NCBI GenBank assembly: GCA_037957365.1
Contig: JARHVA010001738.1
Coordinates: 2,161,501-2,225,500 of the forward strand
Length of the DNA stretch: 64,000 bases
DNA from: Torreya grandis
Lineage: Eukaryota > Streptophyta > Pinopsida > Cupressales > Taxaceae
Direction: 5' to 3'
The translations under genes were made by a program, and so were the position numbers. Positions 12,672 through 23,990 of the stretch are shown in pieces. Within the stretch, counting starts at the first letter, position 1, and every line of letters starts with the position of its first letter. The notes under the pieces were generated by a model that ran no database searches, was not told where the DNA came from, and saw nothing but the letters and a program-made list of their open reading frames with translations.

Positions 12672-13295
12672 TGTTGGCAATATGATTGTCATTGATGATA
12701 AAAAGGAGACAATAAACACTATGGATGTCATTTATGTCAAAATAATTAGTCATAGACAATATTGATGGAGAGAAGATCATGTTTTATAATTTCATAAGTT
12801 GTAATATAATCATAAAAAGTTGTCATGTTTTTATAGAGACTATTTCTAGATGTTTGTAGACAAATTGATAGAAGATCCATTATGGGTTTTTCAAGATCAT
12901 CTCATATATATGGTCTATAGGTTTAGATGAAGAGAAATGAGCCCAAAAATGATTTATATTTGATCTTGGACATTATAAGGGTTTCTCAATAAAACCCTAC
13001 GGTTTTTTAGTCATGGCATTCATAGGAATTTCTATTTTATATGTTGACTTGATATAGATAGGAACTGGTTGCTTAAGTTATAAGTTAAACCTATCTCATC
13101 ATTGTACAACTAACCCCCTCAACCCAAAAATTACCAATTGGGAGTAATGATCAAAGACTTTAATTTTATTAAGTCCTAAACTTAAGATTTGTTTGATTTT
13201 AATCAATAGTTATCACTAAATCATACGTTAAATATCCAATGACAAGTAGCAAAGTAAATATGTCAAAGGTACCTGAGAGTGAACATGTTAATTCT

Positions 13296-13430
13296 AAGTG
13301 TCACAAGTATAGGGATTGATAATGTGAAAAATTCATGTGAGTGTGCTAAGTTTCACAAGTATGGGGATTGACAATAAATTTCTCAAAATTCTCATGCTTG
13401 TGTATAGTGTCACAAGTGTGAAAGCTGAAA
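13296..13430 (+). repeat. LTR subrepeat, three units of 52-57 bp
   Basis: The phrase 'aagtgtcacaagtatagggattgata' and variants start at 13,296, 13,348 and 13,405. The same three-unit cluster occurs in the 3' LTR at about 20,950, 21,002 and 21,059, so it predates insertion and belongs to the LTR. Its position in the first half of the LTR suggests U3, where repeats often tune the promoter; that role is inference. Confidence 0.65.
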
Positions 13431-14308
13431 CAAGGATATAACGGTGAGTGCATTATCATGCAATGAAGATCAACGGATCACGTAAAATTAAAAAGGTCAA
13501 AATGTTTGATGCATAATGATTTATAGATTTAACTATATCAATGGGGCATATGTGTTCCAAATCATCAATATGATGTGAGATGAAATCATGTGCTTGATGT
13601 TTAACAATAAATAAAGGTAAAGTTAATAATACTTTTGAACATCTAACAACAAATAGGACAATGGATCAAAAGATCAATGGATGCATTTTAAAGTTAAAAT
13701 ATCAAAGTTAAAAATCTTTTAGAGATATAATGGAGTGCATGAGCCTATCATAGATTAATATAATGGTTTCATTTTAAAGTTGGGAAAATTAAACAAAGAT
13801 CATTAGATCATGGTGCAAAACTTAAGATCAATGGTTAGTATTGAAAGATATGTTCATATAAATGGTCAAGTGATAGAACATATAGGAAGGATGAATTATA
13901 TGACATAGAGAATGATATATATCTCTATGATTGATCTAAATTATGTAATATGGCATGTGCATCAAAACTAGAACCTAATAAATACTAAATATAGTAAAAT
14001 ATAGAGAGTTATGGTGGTGGTGCATGAATTCAAGACGTATAAAAATTATAAGACCATGATGTTTTAATGACCAAGTGTGAACACCAAGAATATGTGAGAC
14101 CTAGATCAATTCATACATACATCATCTATTAAATACAATAAGTGTGAAGAGGACATAGAGTTGAATAGAGTGGGTGAGAGATAGATCAGAAGAAAGATGC
14201 AGGGTATAGTCTAAGCAATAATATCATAGGTATATAATAAAGAAATGGATTCATTTTTGAATAAATTTTATAAATTAAATTTTTAGATCCATAATATATC
14301 ATATAGGT

Positions 14309-14402
14309 GGGTGCCATCAGAAGAGTTGAGTTGGTGCTCAGTTAAGGAGTAGGTGCTCTTAAATCAGGGTATTGGTGTCTCCTTAGGGTTGGTGCCTTTA
14401 AA
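14309..14402 (+). repeat. LTR short subrepeat 'ggtgcc', about 20-bp period
   Basis: Five short units beginning ggtgcc, ggtgct or ggtgtc occur at 17-22 bp spacing near the LTR 3' end. The corresponding 3' LTR stretch is 21,963-22,075, where the last units are more eroded. Such units are common in the R/U5 part of related Copia LTRs. Confidence 0.5.
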
Positions 14403-14638
14403 AATTGTAACCAATGAGGTTTTTATTGTGAGGGTAGATTATAATAGTATATTATAGAATCTATTCTCACCATGGTTTTTCCAATATTGTGTTTTCCATG
14501 TACATATGGTGTTGTGTCTATTTTCATGTGTGTGATCTCTGCATATATAGTTTTAATTTGAATTAAACATATAAAAGGATTATTTTTAATCAATATAATG
14601 ATTCACACCCTCTTATTATATATTTATGTTATAAAAAT

Positions 14639-14652
14639 TGGTATAAGATCTC
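14639..14652 (+). other. Primer-binding site of Copia-2 (tRNA-Met type)
   Basis: TGGTATAAGATCTC, two bases after the LTR end, resembles the Met-type site TGGTATCAGAGCTC with a few changes. It marks where minus-strand DNA synthesis would have begun. Confidence 0.8.
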
Positions 14653-14699
14653 TGGTTCCTTAGAATAAACTTAATGAACTCAGGTAGATCTTGGATGGT

Positions 14700-16700
14700 G
14701 AACATAAATCGCTAGTCAAAAAGGATCTTCCTCAAATAAATCACCTCTTTGATGGATCAAACTATGCATTTTGGAGAACTAGAATAGAAGAATATTTATA
14801 TTCATGATGTTTTGATGTATATATGTTTTTTGTAATTGGATATATAGTTCTTGCTATAACTCCTACTGATCAGGATGCAAAGAAGGCATATGAGAGCAAT
14901 GCCAAGGAAAAAAATGCTATTATGTGTGGATTGTCTAACTTGGAGTTTGTAAAAGCAATTTATTGTCAAAATGCACATGATATTTACAAAAAATTTAAGA
15001 TAATATATGAAGGTGATGATAAGGTAAAATAATCCAAGCTAAAAACATACAAAGCCAAGTTTGAAAGTCTTAAAATGGATGAAAAAGAGAAAATTGTAGA
15101 CTACCTCCTCAGAGTAGATGAAATAGTCAATGAAATAAGAGGCCTTGGAGAAGAGATAAAAGATTCATCATTTTCAAAAAGGTCATAACATCTTTACCAT
15201 CAAGGTATGACTCTAAAATATTTGTAATAGAGGAATCAAGAGATCTATATAAACTCAGTATAGATGATTTGCATTAAACCTTCATGGCCTATGAGATGAG
15301 ATTGGGAGAAGAAAATAATTTCAATAGAGAAGTTACATTTAAAGTATCCAAACAAGTAAAATTATAAGAACCTACATCCAAATATAAGGATATTAATGAA
15401 GAAGAAGCCAATTTTTCCATGAAATTAAGAAGAGGGTTTGAAAAATAAAAATTTAAGATAACCTTTAAATGATTTAGATATCATAAGGTAGGAAATTTTG
15501 CTGCTAAATGCCCTTATAATGAAAAGGATAACTCTAATTAATAAGAGGATAGTAAAAAATATGAAATCTCACTACTCTAAAAATAACTTATTTAAAAATA
15601 ATAAAGGCCTATACATAAGAGAAGATAATGATTCATTAGATGAGTGTGATAGCTCAAATGACGACCATGATTTTGCCTTTGTGGTTAAGGGAAATACATA
15701 CTTATTCATGACATTATAATCAACCTTTGTTGATTGATAAAAATATTAAGTTGAAGACTCAGATGAAGAAGAGGAAGGAGAAGTGTATATAGATGGTGAA
15801 ATCATTTTCGCGTTAAATGAAACTGAAAAGATGAGAAAAGAGAACTCAAAGTAGAATAAGCAAGCATAAAAAGAGATTAAAAAAGTATCTAATAGTATTT
15901 AAAAATTTGATCAAATGGTAGTCAGCCTAAAGACACAAGTTGAATAGGATAAAATAATAGAATATGTAATCAAATTTGAAATATAGTCTAAATATGATGA
16001 ATACATGTAGTTAGAAGTAAAAATAGTGGCTTTAAGAAAAGAACTTGAAAAATATAAAGAATAAATAGACAAAGGTTTGAAGCTAAAATAAGGTTTAAAA
16101 TTTCTTGATGAATTGATCAACTCTTAAAATCCATCAAAAGAGAAATATGGTCTAGGTTTTGAAAAAGGGAAAAATCGCATAACTGGTACATCTAAAAACT
16201 TATATGACACCTTCAAAGCAGAAGGAGAATCAGGAACAAAGAATAAAAAAGCCTTTAAGAATGCCTCCAGAGATACAAATACAAACACAAGCACTACTAA
16301 TATAAATAAATTTTAAGGAAAAAATAAGCTTGAATAAAAGAAGAAGAACAATGAATCAATCTCTACAAACTCAAGGAAGATGTAGAAGATAAAGGTAGTT
16401 GATGTAGATGGTTACATAAGGGTGAAAGACTTGAAGAAGCCAAAGTTAAGAAGATTTCCTCATCCTACATAAAGAAATGTTATGACTAGGTATTCCTCAT
16501 TTTTATATGGTTTTTTTTGTACATATAATTAGTTTGGTCATAGCGCTAGTAAATGTAAGGTTATACCTAGAAGGAGAACAAAATTTATATGAAAAAAATC
16601 ATTTTTCCCCTTGTTAAATATAAATGTAATATGCTATAATTTCAAAATTTTTGGTCACATATATAAATAATGTAGAACACACTTCATAAGAACAAAGATA
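14700..16700 (+). pseudogene. gag: Copia-2 gag relic
   Basis: The gene opens at about 14,700 with INHLFDGSNYAFWRTRIEEY, the usual Copia gag start. A frameshift near 14,815 moves the reading into the open stretch 14,823-15,032 (containing NAHDIYKKFKIIYEGDD), then the UBN2 core continues to about 15,300 with VITSLPSRYDSK and FMAYEMRLGEE. A zinc knuckle at about 15,470-15,520 keeps FAAKCP but has lost its first Cys. A long Lys- and Glu-rich linker follows (15,540-16,450), probably coiled-coil. A second knuckle at 16,517-16,555 (CTYN, then FGHSASKC) and a third-like motif near 16,635-16,675 are damaged. The protein would coat the RNA genome inside virus-like particles. In-frame stops are numerous. 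Confidence 0.8.
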
Positions 16701-16794
16701 CAAATTGAAAAGAAAAGCATGCATCCTAGTGTGGATAAAGGTTCACAAGTCTTTAAAAAAGAGAAAATATTCCAAAAAAGAGACATAAGGATGT

Positions 16795-17150
16795 GTGGAA
16801 AGTAATAGATCAAAAAGTTGCACAATCTATGATTACTCAAACTGCACTCCATGTCAAGGAATAGATTTATGGGTAATAGATAGTGCTTACTCAAAACACA
16901 TGACTGATGACAAGATCAAGTTCATCAAATTGAGTAAATGTAAGGAAGGATCTGTTAGCTTGGGAGAGAACACTACAATAAAGGACATGGTAAAGAAACC
17001 TTGAATATAGATATAAATCTACCTACACATGGTGTCCTTTATGTTGAAGGATTGAAACATGATTTGCTAAGTGTCAGCCAAATTTGTGATAATGGATATA
17101 AGGTCACATTCAATGCATAAGGCTATAAGATAATGAGATATAGAATATTA
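16795..17150 (+). pseudogene. pol: Copia-2 aspartic protease relic, active site altered
   Basis: The stretch matches the Copia protease: WVIDSAYSKHMTDDK, where the family has D-S-G-C/A-S-x-H-M-T. The active-site Asp is codon 16,879-16,881, but the Gly of the D-S/T-G triad is Ala (gct, 16,885-16,887), and the following small residue is Tyr. VSLGENTTIK and GVLYVEGLKHDLLSVSQ follow, as in intact relatives. The ATG-led open stretch 16,795-17,004 covers only the first part; a shift near 16,985 carries the rest into another frame. This enzyme would have cut the polyprotein; the Gly change alone should disable it. Confidence 0.8.
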
Positions 17151-17154
17151 TTTA

Positions 17155-18130
17155 TAGAATGAAAAATAAATGAAAGCAATTTTTATAGTCTAAGTGATGT
17201 GAATGGTAATAGCTACCTAATAAGAAAGATTGATTAGATTTGGTTATGGAATAGAAGAATGGGCATGTCAATTTTGATAACCTAGTAAATGTGAGCTTAA
17301 CTATGTGTGTTAGACATATGCCTAAGATAACCAAATTTTCATACACTACTTGCAAGGAATTTTAGTGAGGTAAGTAAATAAGGGTTAGATTTCAAATAAA
17401 GGAGTATGCAACTACAAAGTCTTTAGAGTTAGTTCATAATGATCTTTGTGGTCCTTCTAAGACAAGAGGATCTAAAGGAGAAGGATAATTCATGTTGTTA
17501 ATAGATGATTACTCAAAAATGACATGGGCAACCTTTGTAAAAGATAAGTCTCAGGCATTTTAAAGATTCAAAATCTTTAGGGCCATGGTGGAAAATGAGA
17601 TTGGACAAAAAATAAAATGCTTAAGATCTGATACAAGTGGATAATTCACCTCAAATGAGTTCATAAAATACTATGAGAAGAATGGAATCAAAAGTAATTA
17701 CTCTAGAATAAGGACTCTATTATAAAATGGAGATTTTAAAAGAAAGAACATAAAAATCAAGGAGATGGCCAAAACAATGCTAAAAGAGGCCAAGTTTCCT
17801 GATGGATATTATAGAGAAGTAGTATAAATAACAATATATATGTCAGATAATGTTCAAATAAGGGTAAATAGTGATAAAAACCCTATGAAATATGGTATAT
17901 AAAACTTGCATCTATTAAGTATTTTAGATTGTTTGTAAGAAAGTGCTACATTAGGAGAAAAGAAGATAAATTGGGAAGCTTTGAATCAAGATGTGATGAA
18001 AGAATATTTCATGGTTATTCCACCCAAATCAAATCCTACACATGTTATAATAAAATGATACAAAATATTGAAAAAAGTATCAATGTCAAGGCTAATGAAG
18101 GCTTGAAACATGTTAAAGCTGACAAAACAT
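17155..18130 (+). pseudogene. pol: Copia-2 integrase relic, catalytic Glu lost
   Basis: The gag-pre-integrase zone (FYSLSDVNGNSYLIRK) leads into the rve core: LELVHNDLCGPSK with Asp at 17,441-17,443, then LIDDYSKMTWATFVKDKS, then KCLRSDTSG with the second Asp at 17,630-17,632. The third catalytic residue is gone: where relatives read NGVVERKN this copy reads NGDFKRKN, with Lys (17,738-17,740) for Glu. Downstream, REDKLGSFESRCDERIFHGYS at about 17,947-18,020 is the usual chromodomain-free Copia integrase tail. Several TAA and TAG codons interrupt the frame. The first half of the open stretch 17,929-18,165 is genuine. Confidence 0.85.
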
Positions 18131-18300
18131 ATATGAAGAAGAATCCGATTCTAAAGAGGAAATAGCTAATGAAGAGACTGATGAAGTAAATGAAAAGGCA
18201 CCTATAATATTTGTTCAAAAGGATCATCATATAGAGTAGATCATTGGAAATAAAAATGAAGGAGTTTAGATAAGGAGAAGAGTTACAATAAATAAGGAAT

Positions 18301-19290
18301 ATGTATGTTTTTTATCTAATGTCTAAAATTGAGCCTATGAACTATGTTGAAGCTAGTAAGGATGAGAACTGGATAAAATCCATGGAAGAAGAACTAAGCC
18401 AAATTGAAAAGAAAAAAACTTGGGAATTAGTTCCAAGACCTTCAAACCAAAATGTAATAGGTATAAAGTGGGTCCTTAGACACAAACTCAATGAGGATGG
18501 AACTGTTATAAGTAATAAGGCTAGATTGGTGTGCAAAGGATATGCACAAGTTGAAGACATATATTTTGAGGAAACATTTTCTCCAGTTGTTATATTAGAA
18601 GCCATAAGAATGTTTCTAAAATTATATATTTATAATAAATTAAAAATAGATCAAATGGATGTTGTGTATGCTTTCTTGAATAGGAACCTAGAAGAGGAAG
18701 TCTACATGGAACAACCTGAGGGTTTTCAACTATCAAAAGAAGAAGATTATGTTTCCAGACTAAAGAAAGATCTATATGGTCTAAAACAAGCACCTAGAGC
18801 ATGGTATTTGAGATTAGACTAGCACCTACAATATAAATAATTCAATAAAGTTTGTGCAGATAGCAATCTATACTTCAAATCATAAGGTGAACATATTTTA
18901 ATTATTGTTGTATATGTTGATGATATCATTTTTGGTGGTATCAAAAATAGAATGTTCAAAGGCTTTTCTACTGAAATGAAAAATAAGTATTGAGATGTCT
19001 ATACTTGGAGAACTTCTTTATTCTTTGGTCTACGAATAACATAAATTGATGAAGGGATATTTATATCTCAAACCAAATATGCTAAGGAAAAGATCAATCA
19101 GTTTGGAATGGAAGACATCAAACTAATAGGTACTCCCATTATTATTGGATGCAAGTTGAGCAAACAAATGAGCTGCTTGATGCAAATCAGACTTTCTATA
19201 GATCAATGGTAGGTATATTATTATACCTAACAACATAAATACTAGATATCATGTAATTTATGTGCATGGTTACAAGTTTTCATGTTGATC
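18301..19290 (+). pseudogene. pol: Copia-2 reverse transcriptase relic
   Basis: The open stretch 18,301-18,822 (173 codons) is the best preserved piece of coding in the window. It starts inside the RT domain, so its ATG is incidental. It contains NWIKSMEEELSQIEK, WELVPRP, GIKWVLRHKLNEDG, KARLVCKGYAQ, ETFSPVV, MDVVYAFLN (carrying the first catalytic Asp), VYMEQPEGF and DLYGLKQAPRAWY, all diagnostic of Copia RT. After a TAG at 18,820 the domain goes on with IIVVYVDDIIFGG; the YVDD catalytic motif is at 18,913-18,924 and is intact. Later parts (FFGLRI, GIFISQTKYAKE) show frameshifts and stops. The open reverse frames over the same DNA are shadows. Confidence 0.93.
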
Positions 19291-19329
19291 CTAAAGAGTC
19301 ACATGTTAATGTAGTGAAATAATCTTTAA

Positions 19330-19870
19330 ATAAATCAAGAGTACAATTAACTATCACCTATGGTATCCCAAAGGTGAATATATCACTTTTAAAGAATATA
19401 CAGATGCTAATTGGGAAGGAAGTGTGGATGACAGAATAATAACTAGTGGTGGTGCATTTTTCCTTGGAAACAAAATTTTTTCATGGTTGAGCAAAAATAA
19501 AGAGTCAGTTACTCTTTCTATAGTAGAAGCAGTGTATGTTATAGTAGTGGCATGTTGCACTCAAGTCTTTTAGATGAAGAAAAAACTCAAAGACATCAAG
19601 GTATAATATAAATCATCTATCTCTATTATTTGTGACAATTCAAGTGGTATTAACAAATCAAAGAATAAATTGATACATTATAAAAATAATCACATATCAA
19701 TCAAGTATCACTTATTAAGATAAATGTTTGTAGATAAAGAGGTCATAATGGAATATGTGTCAACATAGGATCAAATTGTAGACATATTCACCAAAACTCT
19801 TCCCAAGGAATAATTTGAGTATTTTATATATAAAGTGGGAGTGGTGGATCCTACATCACATCACTAAATC
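19330..19870 (+). pseudogene. pol: Copia-2 RNase H relic
   Basis: The frame holds YTDANWEGSVDDRIITSGGAFFLG, the usual Copia RNase H opening with its first Asp, then SWLSKNKESVTLSIVEAVYV with the Glu-bearing helix (normally TEAEY), then ICDNSSGINKSKN with the third Asp, HISIKYH and DIFTKTLPKE near the C terminus. These are the standard landmarks for removing RNA from the RNA-DNA hybrid. Two or three stops interrupt it, and it ends around 19,870 near the TAAATC after SHH. Confidence 0.88.
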
Positions 19871-20323
19871 TCAGTAATAGGGCATGAGTCCAAGGGGAGG
19901 ATCACAAAAACATTGTTAATCCTTAGAAGAAGAGAGAAAAGGCAAATCAAATATGCATATTTTTGGAAATTTATAATGATTTTATGGTTGAATATTCTTA
20001 GACAAATTACTTTATATGATAAAGGGGGAGAAAGATGTGGACAAACAATGAGAAATTTGGAACCCCTTTGCCATTGATATCAAAGAGGGATAAAATGTGC
20101 AAATTTTCTTTGTAAAATCTTTATGTTTATCAAGAAGGATCAAATTATTTATCCAAGGTGTATTTAGCATAATGTTATATTTCCTAAGGGGGAGAAATTT
20201 TGATATGAACAAATTTATCTCATGTTCATCAGAAGCTAATGTAAGTACAATAAATGCAAGATAAGGAGCAAAACATATATTACAAGATTAGAGAATTTAT
20301 TTTTCCATCAATGATAAAGGGGA
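19871..20323 (+). other. Copia-2 3' untranslated region
   Basis: About 450 bases between pol and the 3' LTR. It has two 'aaagggggagaaa' runs at about 20,018 and 20,187, which are typical of this zone in Copia elements and resemble extra polypurine tracts. No coding is seen. Confidence 0.6.
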
Positions 20324-20337
20324 AGATTGTTATCAAT
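20322..20337 (+). other. Polypurine tract of Copia-2
   Basis: The run ataaaggggaagat lies immediately before the TGTTATCAATATTG start of the 3' LTR and would prime plus-strand synthesis. Confidence 0.8.
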
Positions 20338-22310
20338 ATTGTTGTCATTGATGACAAAAGGGATATAATAAACACTATGGATGTCATTTATGTCAAGAGA
20401 ATAAGTCATGAACAAGCTTGATGGAGAGAAGAGCATGTTTTATAATTACATAAGTTACAATATAATCATACAAAGTTTTCATTATTTTATAGATACTATT
20501 TCTAGATGCTTGTAGATAAATTGACAAAAGATACATTATTGGATTTTCAATAGTATCTCATATATATGGTATGTAGGTGTAGATGAAGAGAAATGAGCAC
20601 ACAAATTATTTATCTTTACTCTCAGCCATTACTAGGGTTTCTTAGTAGAACCCTAATTTTTTTAGTCATGTTATTCACATATATTTCTATTTTTTTGTTG
20701 ACTAGATATAGGTGGGAACTAGTCACTTAAGTTATTACTTAAGCCTTCCTCTACATTGTGCAATCAGAACCTTTGATCTAGAAATTAACAACTAGGAGAA
20801 GTGATCAAAGAATTTCTTTTTCGTAAGTCCTCAACTTAAGATTTGTTTAAGATTGATCAATGGTTAATGCTAAATCATACATTGAATATCCAATGATGTA
20901 CACCAGAATCAATATGTCAAAGGTACTTGATAGTGAATATGCTAGTGTTAAGTGTCACAAGTGTGGGGACTGATAATATGTATAAGGCATTCAAGAGTAA
21001 TAAGTGGCACAAGAATGTGGACCGATAGTAAAGTGCTCATAAGGCATGCACTAGTGCTAACTGTCATAAGTGTGGAGACTAAGACAATAATCCAATGATG
21101 AGCATGTGATCATGCGATGAAAATTAGTGTAGCATATATAGTCAAAAAGGTCAAAGTTTTTGATGTCTAATGAGTTAAATACTAAGTTAGATCATTAGGG
21201 TGTATGTGTTCTAAATCATCAGGAAGTTGTGAGATGAAATCAAGTGCTTGATGTTTAAAAATAAACATAAGTAAAGTCCATTATATTTTTGAATATATAA
21301 CAATATGTGGGAGATTAGATCAAAAGATGAATGGATGCATATTAAATTTGAGATATTAAAGTTTGTAATCTTTTAGATATCTAATGGAGTGCATGAGCCT
21401 ATCAAATCTTGATCTAAATATTATGTTTTAAAGTTGGGAAAATTAAACAAAGATCATTATATCATGGCACAAAACTTAAGATCAATGGTTGGTATTTAAA
21501 TATATGTTCATCTTATTAGTTAAGTGATAGAACATATATGAAAGATGTATTATATGACACAAAGAATGGTATAGATTTTTATGATCAGTCTAAATTATGT
21601 AATATGGCATGTGCATCAAAACTAGAGCTTGATATATGATAAATATAGTAAAAGATAGATAATTATGGTGATGGTGCATGAATTCAAGAAGTGGGAAACT
21701 TAAATTAATGTGATGTGTTAATGACCAAGTGCAAACGCAAAGAATATGTGAGATGTAAATCAATTCATATATATACATCATCTAGGAAATACACTGAGTG
21801 TGAAGAGGACATAGAGTTGAATAGAGTTGTAGAGAGATAGATAGGAAGAGAGATGTAGAGTAGAGTATGATTAGTTATAGAACAAGTTTGTAACAAATAA
21901 CTAGATTCATTTTTGAATTAATTTCTAATCTGGAGTTGTAGCTCCATAATAGATCTGATAGGTGGGTGCCATCAGAAACACTGAGCTAGTGCTCAGGTTG
22001 GGAGTAGGTTCTTCCTTAGATTAGGTGATATTAAATTAGGGTATTGGTGTCTACTTAAGTTTTATTCCCTTAAACATTGTAACCAGTGAGGTTTTGATTG
22101 TGAGGCTAGATTAGAATAGTAGATTCTATCAGCTATTCTCATTATGGTTTTTACCATATTTGATTTTCCATGTACATATAGTGTTATGTCTATTTGTGTA
22201 TGTGTGATCTCTACATATATAGTTTTAATTTACATTAAAATTATAAAATGTCTATTTTTAATCAATATACTAATTCACCCCCACTCTCAGTAGATAGTTG
22301 TGTTCTAACA
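20338..22310 (+). repeat. 3' LTR of Copia-2
   Basis: It is the partner of 12,672-14,636, from TGTTATCAATATTG to TTCTAACA, 1,973 bp. Both copies carry the three-unit 'aagtgtcacaagt' cluster and the 'ggtgcc' cluster. Differences are mostly transitions, with small indels. Confidence 0.92.
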
Positions 22311-22315
22311 TAATG
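22311..22315. other. Right target-site duplication of Copia-2 (TAATG)
   Basis: An exact copy of the five bases at 12,667-12,671. Removing Copia-2 and one copy of TAATG restores a continuous Gypsy-A integrase end across the junction. Confidence 0.9.
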
Positions 22316-23330
22316 TTCACCGACTCATCAATCTCATCCCCATCTAGTGTAGTGAGCATATATGATCTAGAGACATAATTTACAATAATGATGTAGGGGC
22401 ATATCTAGTTGCATTTGAAATTTACCTTCTTTGTCTTATTATCCATGGAGTCTATTATAGTATGCTTGAAGTATATTAAAAATAGTCATGCATTTTTTCA
22501 TCAATTAACTCTATCTCTTATAGGTGATCTACTCAGTAATTTTCACCATCCAGGACATACTTCAATGAGATGTGAAAAAAGGGTAACACAACCTTAATGG
22601 AAAGAATGGACTCAGTGCCATAAAAAAGGAATATGGAGTGTATCCTATTAGGGTAAAATAATTAGTGTAGTATACCCAAAGGGCATGAAATATTTAGAGG
22701 TGCTTATCATGGCCAACATCACTGACAATCTTTTTAAAGATGTTGACAATATTTTTATTGGATGATTCTATTTGGCAATTACCTTGTGGGTAATATGTGG
22801 TAGAAAAATGTTGAACAATGTTCTACTCAACATTAATTTTTTTTGACATCCTTATTTTTAAACAATCCACAATTATCAGATATAATGTGAGATGGGATAC
22901 CATAGTGTTGGATGAGATGGTTAAAGATTAACTTAGAAATCTATTTTCTAATCATGTAAGTGAGGGATATAGCTTCAACCCACTTAATGAAATATTCAGT
23001 AGTAGTAAGGGTGTGTTTATGGCCATCATAAGAGGTTGGGTTAATCTTCCCAATGAGATTGTGTCCAAATGTTATAAATGACCATGGAGTAAGCATTGAT
23101 TTTAATGTTTTGGTTGGGTAATGAACTAAATTGGCATGCCATTGACATTTTTTGCTCCTTCTAACATAAGCAGTTGTATCTGCATCCATAGTTGGCAAAT
23201 AATAACTAGCACATAGGAGTTTTTTGGCTAGGATGACCCTACTTGTGTTGGTTCCACATACTCCTTCATGAACTTCCCATAATGATAATGTTGATTCTAC
23301 CAAATTTTAAAAATTAAGTAGAGTTCCATC
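22316..23330 (-). pseudogene. pol: Gypsy-A integrase relic
   Basis: Read on the reverse strand, the open stretch 23,303-22,941 holds the zinc-binding N-terminus (HEGVCGTNTSRVILAKK, ARRSKKC-like KKCQWHA) and the start of the core, GHNLIGKINPTSYDGHKHTL, then YFIKWVEAISL. Where relatives have W-G-x-D-L-I-G this copy has G-H-N-L-I-G, so the first catalytic Asp is Asn. Downstream, ISDNCGLF keeps the second Asp and a CQIESSNK motif keeps the Glu. From about 22,690 to 22,316 follow YGTES-like and IDEKMHDYFQ-like wording of the Tat integrase tail, then LTTLDGDEIDESVN, which continues for a few codons left of Copia-2. Frameshifts and stops are frequent. Confidence 0.85.
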
Positions 23331-23599
23331 AAAGATGAAGTGGTAAATGGTTGGGCCAAGTAAGATATAACATGTGGATTGGCAGGTAAAGGCCTTTTAT
23401 TATTTTCATGATAGGTCTAGTGTCATGATATGGTCATAAAGGTAGGTAAAGTGGTTTGAATACCATATAGATATGATACCAATAATATAATATATCATTG
23501 TGATATTTGAAGTTTCATGATTAGGTGATAGAAGATTTTTTATGAAGAATTGATATTCATTTGCCTTATTGGTATGGTGAATCAAAGATCTAATGGTGG

Positions 23600-23990
23600 C
23601 CATGGCATCCACTATTATGTTAATGACCCTTAATATGTGATCAAACTATATATTGATAATATGTTGTTTGAGATTTTTGAACATTACCTTGTATGGAACT
23701 AGCTTATCACCTTTGGTCTGAAAATGATCTATAACCTGATTGATGATTAATTGAGAATCATCATAAACCTTGACATGTTTAATATTCTATTGTACTACTT
23801 GGTAAAGCCCTATAATGAGTGATTCATATTAAACCATATTATTAGTACAAGTAAAGTTGATATGAAATGATTTAAGGATAATATCACCATATGGTGTAAT
23901 AAATAAAAGGATTATTCTTGATCCATGTTAGGTGAATGATCCATAAAAATATAGCTTCTAGTGCTACTCCTCATAAGGTGTTTCAATGAT
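23600..23990 (-). pseudogene. pol: Gypsy-A second RNase H (Tat-type additional RNase H)
   Basis: The reverse strand reads KLYFYGSFT, then HGSRIILLFITPYGDIILKS, YESLIIGLYQVV, VYDDSQLIINQV and VINIIVDAMATI. This is the type I RNase H fold: F-D-G-S opening, Glu in the YE(A/S)L helix, Asp in D-S-Q-L-I, and a final Asp in (A/V)DAMA. The first Asp is Tyr here. Its place between the first RNase H and integrase is the arrangement usual for Tat elements, which carry an extra archaeal-type RNase H. Stops lie in the weaker stretches. Confidence 0.8.

Larger units (their letters stand above)
12672..14636 (+). repeat. 5' LTR of Copia-2
   Basis: It begins TGTTGGCAATAT and continues with an 'attgtcattgatgataaaa' form typical of Copia LTRs. 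Its end is set by alignment with the 3' LTR end ('tgttataaaa' against 'tgttctaaca') and by the primer site at 14,639. Two internal subrepeat clusters are annotated separately. It would supply promoter and polyadenylation signals, but no clear TATA box is claimed. Confidence 0.9.
12672..22310 (+). mobile_element. Copia-2: complete but inactive Ty1/Copia retrotransposon, 9.6 kb
   Basis: All structural parts are present in order: 5' LTR, Met-type primer site, gag, protease, integrase, RT, RNase H, polypurine tract and 3' LTR, bounded by the perfect 5-bp duplication TAATG. The LTRs are 1,965 and 1,973 bp and agree at roughly 80-85% by eye, so the insertion is old. Gene order with integrase before RT is diagnostic for Copia. 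Many in-frame stops and at least two lost catalytic residues make it inactive. The LTR opening and the long charged gag linker suggest a Tork/Angela- or SIRE-like group; the exact lineage was not settled. It sits inside the terminal codons of Gypsy-A integrase, on the opposite strand. Confidence 0.92.

Noticed and set aside
18342..18793. Reverse-strand open frames over Copia-2 RT
   Set aside because: Shadows of a well-supported RT frame on the + strand.
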